A stretch of 18,378 bases of DNA from Prevotellaceae bacterium (lineage in GTDB: Bacteria > Bacteroidota > Bacteroidia > Bacteroidales > UBA932), in NCBI GenBank assembly GCA_031273485.1, contig JAISRS010000302.1, forward strand, positions 1 through 18,378, given 5' to 3'. A model generated the notes under the pieces. It was not told where the DNA came from. It searched no databases and saw only the letters and a list, made by a program, of their open reading frames with translations. The translations under genes and the position numbers were made by a program. Of the stretch, positions 13,712-18,378 are shown piece after piece. The stretch's first letter is position 1; each line of letters begins with the position of its first letter.

Positions 13712-14939
13712 ATTTCGGATAACTAAGTATATGTTTGTGCGTTTCTCCGTTTATGTGCGAATGATGCAGCATTTCCGACGCTTCAAAAATATCCGAAAGT
13801 CTGCCGTCGTTATATTTTATCAAAATCGATTGTTTGTCTAACGAATATGCGGTGTTACTGACGATTTTTGAAACAACAAAATAATCCGTTTCTTCATCCG
13901 ACACATTTAAATGCCGTTTAACCATCGTTTTCTTTTGTTCGATTCTCTCGTCGGAAAAAGGAAGAATCGAGAGTTCCGTACGCGGCAGCATACGATATGT
14001 AAGCATTTTACATAAGGTTGAAAGGATTTTATCGGAATGCGACATCCAGATTCTTATTGCGCTTTCGATATCTCCGTCGCACAAAAGGGCGAAATTATTG
14101 AGAACTTCGTCGTTCTCCGGCACAAAAACGCTTTCGTCCACCGAATTATTCAGAAAAAAAGCGAGCGAAGGCGAAGCAAACAGCGTTTCACCGTTACGCG
14201 TAAGATATTTTGCTCTTCTGAATATCTGCATCAACAAATTTTCCGCCGACAGAACGGTTTTATGCAAATACACCTGCCAATACATAAGTCTTCGGGAGAT
14301 AAGGAATTTTTCTATAGAATAGATTCCTTTTGCTTCCACCACGAGTTTACCGTCGTCAATATCAAGCATATTAATGATTCGTTCCAGTCCTACCATTCCT
14401 TCAACCACACCCGAAAAAAAGCTGTCTCTGCGCAAGTAATCCAGTCTGTCCACGTCTAATTGACCGCTCACCAATTCGTTTAAAAACTGTTTTTTATATC
14501 TTTTAGAAAACACCTCTATAGCCAAATCCAAAGCTCCGTGAAATTCCCTGTTCAAATGCTTCAAAAAAATCATCGAAATCAATTCGTGATTTACGCCTTC
14601 CACAATACTCGATTCCAGCGTATGACTGAACGGTCCGTGTCCTATATCGTGCAACAGGATGGTTGCCAGTGCCGTTTCGGTTTCCTGCTCGCTAATGTCG
14701 TGACCCTTATTTTTTAAAGTATCAAGAGCCTTACCCATCAAATACATCGCGCCCAAAGCGTGTTGCAACCTGTTGTGACATGCTCCCGGATATACTAAAT
14801 ACGTCAGTCCTAACTGCTTGATATTACGCAAACGCTGAATATACGGATGCTCAAGAATGGAATAAATCAGAGATGAGGATATTGTAATAAATCCATGAAC
14901 AGGGTCATTGATAATTTTCGTTTTATGCCTTTTATTCAT
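13695..14939 (-). CDS. HD-domain phosphohydrolase (dGTPase/SAMHD1-like, YdhJ type)
   Basis: A 414-residue cytoplasmic metal-dependent phosphohydrolase. The opening KIINDPVHGFITIS and PYIQRLRNIKQLGLTYLVYP are typical of this group. Metal-site residues follow the H...HD...D pattern: His60 (NRLQHALG), His97-Asp98 (LLHDIGHGPFSHTLE) and Asp162/Asp164 (GQLDVDRLDYLRRD). Relatives such as SAMHD1 remove triphosphate from dNTPs; the substrate here is not established. The C-terminal third is less conserved. It is the first gene of a two-gene unit with the dipeptidase and has its own -7 box. Confidence 0.88.
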   Translation of the reverse strand: MNKRHKTKIINDPVHGFITISSSLIYSILEHPYIQRLRNIKQLGLTYLVYPGACHNRLQHALGAMYLMGKALDTLKNKGHDISEQETETALATILLHDIGHGPFSHTLESSIVEGVNHELISMIFLKHLNREFHGALDLAIEVFSKRYKKQFLNELVSGQLDVDRLDYLRRDSFFSGVVEGMVGLERIINMLDIDDGKLVVEAKGIYSIEKFLISRRLMYWQVYLHKTVLSAENLLMQIFRRAKYLTRNGETLFASPSLAFFLNNSVDESVFVPENDEVLNNFALLCDGDIESAIRIWMSHSDKILSTLCKMLTYRMLPRTELSILPFSDERIEQKKTMVKRHLNVSDEETDYFVVSKIVSNTAYSLDKQSILIKYNDGRLSDIFEASEMLHHSHINGETHKHILSYPKYEQVL

Positions 14940-14997
14940 ACTGTTTCTATTTGATTTTATGCACTTTTAATGATATACTCACAAATTTTATGAATCG

Positions 14998-15005
14998 CAA
15001 ATTTA
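14998..15005 (-). promoter_or_regulatory. -7 promoter box (TAAATTTG) for the HD gene
   Basis: Minus-strand TAAATTTG fits TAnnTTTG and lies 58 bases before the HD gene start. In such AT-rich DNA this match is less specific than those with a G/C in the box. Confidence 0.35.
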
Positions 15006-15057
15006 CATAAATTTTTAAGTAAAGCTAAAAAGAGGGATATATTAAGAGTCTGTATCT

Positions 15058-15079
15058 GACTTCGTAGAACTTACGTTTC
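15058..15079 (-). repeat. Copy of the dispersed 22-bp element
   Basis: On the minus strand this begins GAAACGTAAGTTC and matches the copies at 341-362 (minus), 12845-12866 (plus) and 12892-12913 (plus) with few changes. It marks the start of the accessory region right of the HD gene. Confidence 0.7.
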
Positions 15080-15122
15080 GGCTACTAATAAAATTGTGTA
15101 GCCAATAAAACTGTTCTAATCC

Positions 15123-15284
15123 ATGACTATTTTTGATATCCGAAAACTTAAAACCAACGAATTTAAACCATAACCGAATATTGAATATTCTGCCGAAAAT
15201 TACATCAACCTCGAAAATAAGATACTAAAATCTTTTCGAACATTGATTATTGATGCTACAAAAAATCCGAATATCATTGATTAG
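15123..15284 (+). pseudogene. Degraded small ORF with an in-frame stop
   Basis: From ATG 15123 the frame gives MTIFDIRKLKTNEFKP, a TAA at 15171-15173, then PNIEYSAENYINLENKIL and on to a TAG at 15282-15284 (36 residues after the first stop). Both halves have ordinary, non-repetitive protein composition, which suggests a remnant split by a nonsense mutation. I do not recognise the family, and chance reading of AT-rich DNA is possible. It is the only gene-like trace in the 399-base gap between the HD and invertase genes. Confidence 0.3.
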
Positions 15285-15338
15285 CGTGCCATGTTGTTTG
15301 TCTTGTTTATTCATTGTTCAACTATTCATTTTAGTTTA

Positions 15339-15926
15339 CTATTCCATCAAAAACCGTCTCAATGTTGAGCGATGTACACCCATTTGTTTTGCAATTTGTA
15401 CTTTCGGAATTTTCTGTTCAAGAAGGGTTTGAATTTCTTCCAATTTACCCGACAGTTTCACAACTACATTCTTTGCACCTGCCGGACGACCAATATGAAT
15501 GCCTTCCGACTTCATTCGCGCCAATGCCTCTTTGGTACGTTGAGAAATAAGGTTTCGTTCAATTTCGGCGGATAATCCAAAAGCAAATGCGAGGACTTTG
15601 CTGCTGATGTCGCTACCGAGGCGGTAGTTGTCCTTGATAGTCCAAACCTGCACTTCCTTTTCCATGCAAACGTTCAGAATGGACATAATCATCAATAAAT
15701 TACGTCCTAACCTTGATAATTCGGCGCATATCAGAATGTCACCTTTTTGTAGGGCTTCCAACAAGCCACCCAATTTACGTTTTTCTACTTCTTTCGTTCC
15801 CGAAATGGTTTCTTCAATCCATTTTTCGACTGAAAGATTATTTTTTTTGCAAAACTCATTAATTTCAAATCTTTGGTTTTCAACCGTTTGTTTGTCTGTA
15901 CTTACCCGAATGTATCCGTAAATCAT
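15339..15926 (-). CDS. Serine site-specific recombinase (Hin/Gin/Mpi-type DNA invertase)
   Basis: A 195-residue small serine recombinase of normal invertase length. The catalytic domain starts YIRVSTDKQ with nucleophile Ser9 and Arg7, continues with GDILICAELSRLGRNL (Arg72, Arg75) and the long helix around EIERNLISQRTKEALARM (121-138). A C-terminal helix-turn-helix (about 172-193, VQIAKQMGVHRSTLRRFL) binds DNA. Such enzymes form a Ser-DNA link, cut both sites with a 2-base stagger and rotate the strands. It starts only 55 bases from the left inverted repeat of the methyltransferase switch and is transcribed in the same direction as that gene. It very probably inverts that segment. No canonical -7 box is seen upstream. 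Confidence 0.93.
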   Translation of the reverse strand: MIYGYIRVSTDKQTVENQRFEINEFCKKNNLSVEKWIEETISGTKEVEKRKLGGLLEALQKGDILICAELSRLGRNLLMIMSILNVCMEKEVQVWTIKDNYRLGSDISSKVLAFAFGLSAEIERNLISQRTKEALARMKSEGIHIGRPAGAKNVVVKLSGKLEEIQTLLEQKIPKVQIAKQMGVHRSTLRRFLME

Positions 15927-15969
15927 AATATTGTAATTTTATAGTAAATACCAATAAGATACAAAAAAG

Positions 15970-16473
15970 ATGCAATTTACGGTCGGGTTTCTTAAAGCTA
16001 ATTCCGGAAAAAAAGGCGAAGGAATGCCTGTCGTGAGAAATCCACAGTTCTATTTTAAGGAGGGGTTTTGTTGGACTTTGATTAACGGTACACGTAGCGA
16101 AAATGATTTAAAATTTAGATTGTCCACAGCTGGAGTTTACGATGTTGGAGGGATGTCTTTGCATAGTGTCATGGAAAATATTATTTCTCAAAAATTTATT
16201 GTATGCATATGCAATAGTAATTTAATTAGTCGCTACACAGAGTCTTTTGTGAATTTTACGGTAAATTTTCAGATAAATGACGCTCGTCAGATACCTATAA
16301 TAGTCCCGACTAAAGAAGAATTAATGAAGTTCGAAGCATTATTTGATTCTGCTGCAAGAATAAAAAAAGAACAATTTTCTAATCAAATATCCATAAACGG
16401 AGCAGAAAATAGACTTTTTGCAATACAAAACAAGTTAGATAACATGGTTTATGAATTATATGGGATAATATAA
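15970..16473 (+). CDS. Silent alternative C-terminal specificity cassette of the methyltransferase
   Basis: An open frame whose first 12 bases are incidental. From 15982 it encodes VGFLKANSGKKGEGMPVVRN and continues PQFYFKEGFCWT, identical but for one residue (N for D) to the same stretch of the methyltransferase on the other strand. It then gives a different but homologous C-terminus of 131 residues: shared blocks are DVGGMSLHS, KFIVCICNS, FTVNFQINDARQIPI, PTKEEL and LFDSA. There is no stop and no visible promoter, and the N-terminal catalytic part is missing, so it is best read as a storage cassette, not an independent gene. After inversion it would be fused in frame, giving a C-terminus two residues longer than the present one. 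Its stop region overlaps that of the expressed cassette by 18 bases. Confidence 0.88.
   Translation: MQFTVGFLKANSGKKGEGMPVVRNPQFYFKEGFCWTLINGTRSENDLKFRLSTAGVYDVGGMSLHSVMENIISQKFIVCICNSNLISRYTESFVNFTVNFQINDARQIPIIVPTKEELMKFEALFDSAARIKKEQFSNQISINGAENRLFAIQNKLDNMVYELYGII
15982..16076 (+). repeat. Left 95-bp inverted repeat (IRL) of the invertible segment
   Basis: It matches the reverse complement of 16847-16941 at 93 of 95 positions. The only differences are adjacent, at 15999-16000 (TA versus GG). Identity stops abruptly at both ends. It is coding sequence in both copies, from GTC GGG to the second base of the Thr codon after TGG. Confidence 0.97.
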
Positions 16474-18378
16474 ATTGTTTACAAATTCATTGAATTTTTT
16501 TTCTATTTCAAGTAGTTCTTGTTCAATATCTTCCTTATAAGCATTGTTATTGAATACACTTTGTTTTAATAAAATAGCTTTGTCGAACAATGGCTTACAT
16601 GTTTGTAATTGTTCGTTTGTGGGGATGCGAATAGGTAGTTGTCGAATATCATTGATTTGTATATTTACCGTACAATTGATGTATTCTCTGTAATAATCAA
16701 ACAACAATTCAGAATTCAACAAAATGACTATAAAATAATTAGGTACAAAACCAACAGTAGAACATAGCGACATTGAGCCAACATCATTTACGGATTTTGT
16801 CTTCAGTTTTGCTTTCAATAAACGAGCCTGCGGATTCAATATATTTGTCCAACAAAACCCCTCCTTAAAATAGAACTGTGGATTTCTCACGACAGGCATT
16901 CCTTCGCCTTTTTTTCCGGAATCCGCTTTAAGAAACCCGACGTTTTCTTGCGTCCATTCAATGGCAAAAGGAGTTTCGAGATACCAACGATTTCCGTCCT
17001 TATCTCCTTTATCATAAGGTACATAATGTTTTTTGGAACTATCAATACCGTTTTCTTTTTCATCGGTGGTAAGTGTATCCACATCGGCAATTTCGTCATC
17101 ATCAATCAAACGATACAAATAGCCCTGTCCAAAAATATCGCGTCCGTATTCGTTTTTCAAATTATCGAATAATACTGCAATTTCTTTTTCGCTCAAAGAA
17201 GCCAGATAATCCATAGTATTTGTAAAATCAGCCATTTCAGGAATTACAATTTTCTTTGCTTTTATTGCTTCTGCCAATTTTTTTGGGCGGGATTCCAAAA
17301 TATTTTTTGCCCATTTAGTAGATTTTCGCACTGCGATATATTTGCCGTTGTTAGCGGTTGCCAAACCCTGTCCGCCTTCGGTTAGACAACCAAGCAGAGC
17401 AACATCGCCGGGTTTAAGGCTCTTGCGATAGGTTGCCAATTCCGCCTTATTTATTTCAATGTCGCGACTCGTCTTTATCTTGTTCCACCATTTATTATAG
17501 AGGTCTTTAACTTTTTGTCCATACAGTTTTTGGATTTTCAGGTTTTCGTCCGTTGGTTTAAAAATTACAGAATTTTGAGTATTCAGATAAACGGATTGCT
17601 CAATGGAATACTGTACAGGATGGATTAGATCTTTACTGCCATCAAGAAATTTAATTCGATGATTTTCAGGATTTTTACTTGCTACGGAGGTAATGCAGGT
17701 ATCCACCATGGCAGCCGAAAAAGGATTGGCAGTGTCGAAAACATAAAGAATCTGCTTTTGCAATATCAGGTTGCGGAGATTCTTCTTTGTTTGTGTAGTC
17801 CAAAATGTTTTCGGTGTTATGTATGTTAAACTTCCATTTACTGACAATAATGGCATTCCTTTGAAAAAGAAATGATTATAGGTGTCGTCAGCGAAATCGT
17901 ATATCTTTTCAAATATCCGTTTGTCTTCCGTGCTTGTGCCTTTTGTTGAGATGTATGGCGGATTTCCAATCACAATATCAAATCCTCCATTCTCACGCCA
18001 CACTTCCGAAAAGAATAATTTGAAATCAAAATCTACCTGATATCCTAAAACTTGTTTTGAAGTAGCAAGCCTATCTTTAATTTCAGAATCAATTTCTTTT
18101 TTGTATTTTCTTTTTATTTCGGAATCGGTTTCGGCAAAGAATTTATTTTTTAATTTTTCTATTCTTTCAAACGCCGGACTATTCCAGTCATTGGGAAAAC
18201 CGACGAGTGTATTTCCGCAAACGATTTTGTAGTCCAAATTTGGCAGTGCTTCGATAGTATCAAAATCTTCTTCATCCACCACCAACGAGAGCCACAAACG
18301 CAAACGTGCAATATCAATGGCGCTTGCGTCAATATCCACACCGTAAATGGATTCCTGAATGTTGTGGCGTTTCACGCG
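16456..18378 (-). CDS. Eco57I/Type IIG-like N6-adenine DNA methyltransferase (possible PglX-like), N-terminus outside the window
   Basis: At least 640 residues; the frame is open to the right edge, where an in-frame GTG (18375) is only an apparent start. Numbering from that codon: QESIYGVDIDASAIDIARLR (8-27) is the conserved stretch after SAM motif I, which must lie outside the window. NPPY (138-141, in DIVIGNPPYIS) is catalytic motif IV of adenine-N6 methyltransferases. About 230-478 begins the target-recognition region (GGQGLATANNGKYIAVRKS; HYVPYDKGDKDGNRWY). Residues 479-510 lie in the right inverted repeat and 511-639 form the exchangeable C-terminus, with NIQINDIRQLPIRIPT. A nuclease domain, as in Type IIG enzymes, would be at the missing N-terminus. 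No other BREX or restriction gene is visible, so the wider system is undecided. Confidence 0.9.
   Translation of the reverse strand, partial: RVKRHNIQESIYGVDIDASAIDIARLRLWLSLVVDEEDFDTIEALPNLDYKIVCGNTLVGFPNDWNSPAFERIEKLKNKFFAETDSEIKRKYKKEIDSEIKDRLATSKQVLGYQVDFDFKLFFSEVWRENGGFDIVIGNPPYISTKGTSTEDKRIFEKIYDFADDTYNHFFFKGMPLLSVNGSLTYITPKTFWTTQTKKNLRNLILQKQILYVFDTANPFSAAMVDTCITSVASKNPENHRIKFLDGSKDLIHPVQYSIEQSVYLNTQNSVIFKPTDENLKIQKLYGQKVKDLYNKWWNKIKTSRDIEINKAELATYRKSLKPGDVALLGCLTEGGQGLATANNGKYIAVRKSTKWAKNILESRPKKLAEAIKAKKIVIPEMADFTNTMDYLASLSEKEIAVLFDNLKNEYGRDIFGQGYLYRLIDDDEIADVDTLTTDEKENGIDSSKKHYVPYDKGDKDGNRWYLETPFAIEWTQENVGFLKADSGKKGEGMPVVRNPQFYFKEGFCWTNILNPQARLLKAKLKTKSVNDVGSMSLCSTVGFVPNYFIVILLNSELLFDYYREYINCTVNIQINDIRQLPIRIPTNEQLQTCKPLFDKAILLKQSVFNNNAYKEDIEQELLEIEKKFNEFVNNLYYPI
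16847..16941 (-). repeat. Right 95-bp inverted repeat (IRR), inside the methyltransferase gene
   Basis: The reverse-complement partner of 15982-16076. It encodes methyltransferase residues 479-510 (VGFLKADSGKKGEG, then MPVVRNPQFYFKEGFCWT). This is a conserved stretch in the target-recognition region, so the join point falls where both cassettes can share sequence without altering the protein. Confidence 0.97.

Larger units (their letters stand above)
15982..16941. other. Predicted invertible DNA segment (specificity switch)
   Basis: 960 bases from the outer end of IRL to the outer end of IRR, with 770 bases between the repeats. It contains two convergent C-terminal cassettes: the expressed one (minus, stop at 16456) and the silent one (plus, stop at 16471-16473). 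Inversion by the neighbouring serine recombinase keeps the frame because each repeat begins on a codon boundary of its own cassette. The exact crossover site within the 95 bp cannot be read; a loose dyad ATTCC-N15-GGAAT at 16001-16025 is one candidate. Confidence 0.88.

Noticed and set aside
14037..14459. 140-codon plus-strand open frame inside the HD gene
   Set aside because: Antisense shadow of a gene with clear HD motifs.

Overview
The window is AT-rich chromosomal DNA of a member of the Bacteroidota, most likely Bacteroidales. Seven positions upstream of genes carry the Bacteroidota -7 box TAnnTTTG, Shine-Dalgarno sequences are nearly absent, several genes open with A-rich ATG AAA contexts, and the lipoproteins have Bacteroidota-style signals. 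The species cannot be named from the sequence.

Layout. 1-951 holds no convincing gene, but contains a mosaic inverted repeat and other repeats. 952-3809 (+) carries an S9 dipeptidyl-peptidase and the tRNA methyltransferase TrmH. 4097-4753 (+) is a small predicted outer-membrane barrel, bracketed by AT-rich repeats in opposite orientation. 5058-8525 (-) carries Fe-type superoxide dismutase, a hot-dog thioesterase and RNase R. 9089-10240 (-) has an FG-GAP protein and a small protein with an extremely acidic tail. 10538-12430 (+) is a probable operon: an AraD-like aldolase/epimerase, a MORN-repeat lipoprotein and a His-rich lipoprotein with an ABM domain. tRNA-Ser(GCU) with a terminator follows at 12504-12660. 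13013-14939 (-) is an overlapping pair, an HD phosphohydrolase and a VanX-like D,D-dipeptidase.

The accessory part is 15058-18378. It has a degraded ORF, a Hin/Mpi-type serine DNA invertase, and the 3' part of an Eco57I/Type IIG-like (or PglX-like) adenine methyltransferase that runs off the right edge. A 95-bp sequence inside the methyltransferase gene recurs in inverted orientation beside the invertase (93 of 95 identical). Between the two copies lies a second, divergent but intact C-terminal specificity cassette on the opposite strand. The reading frame is conserved across both repeats, so inverting 15982-16941 would swap the last ~130 residues of the enzyme for the alternative set. This reads as a self-contained two-state specificity switch of a DNA-modification (possibly phage-defence) enzyme, and it is the main discovery here.

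The rest is housekeeping with short dispersed repeats in the intergenic spaces: a 22-bp element in four copies, a family built on ATCCACGAATTACACGAATT, and CGCAAAGTT clusters.
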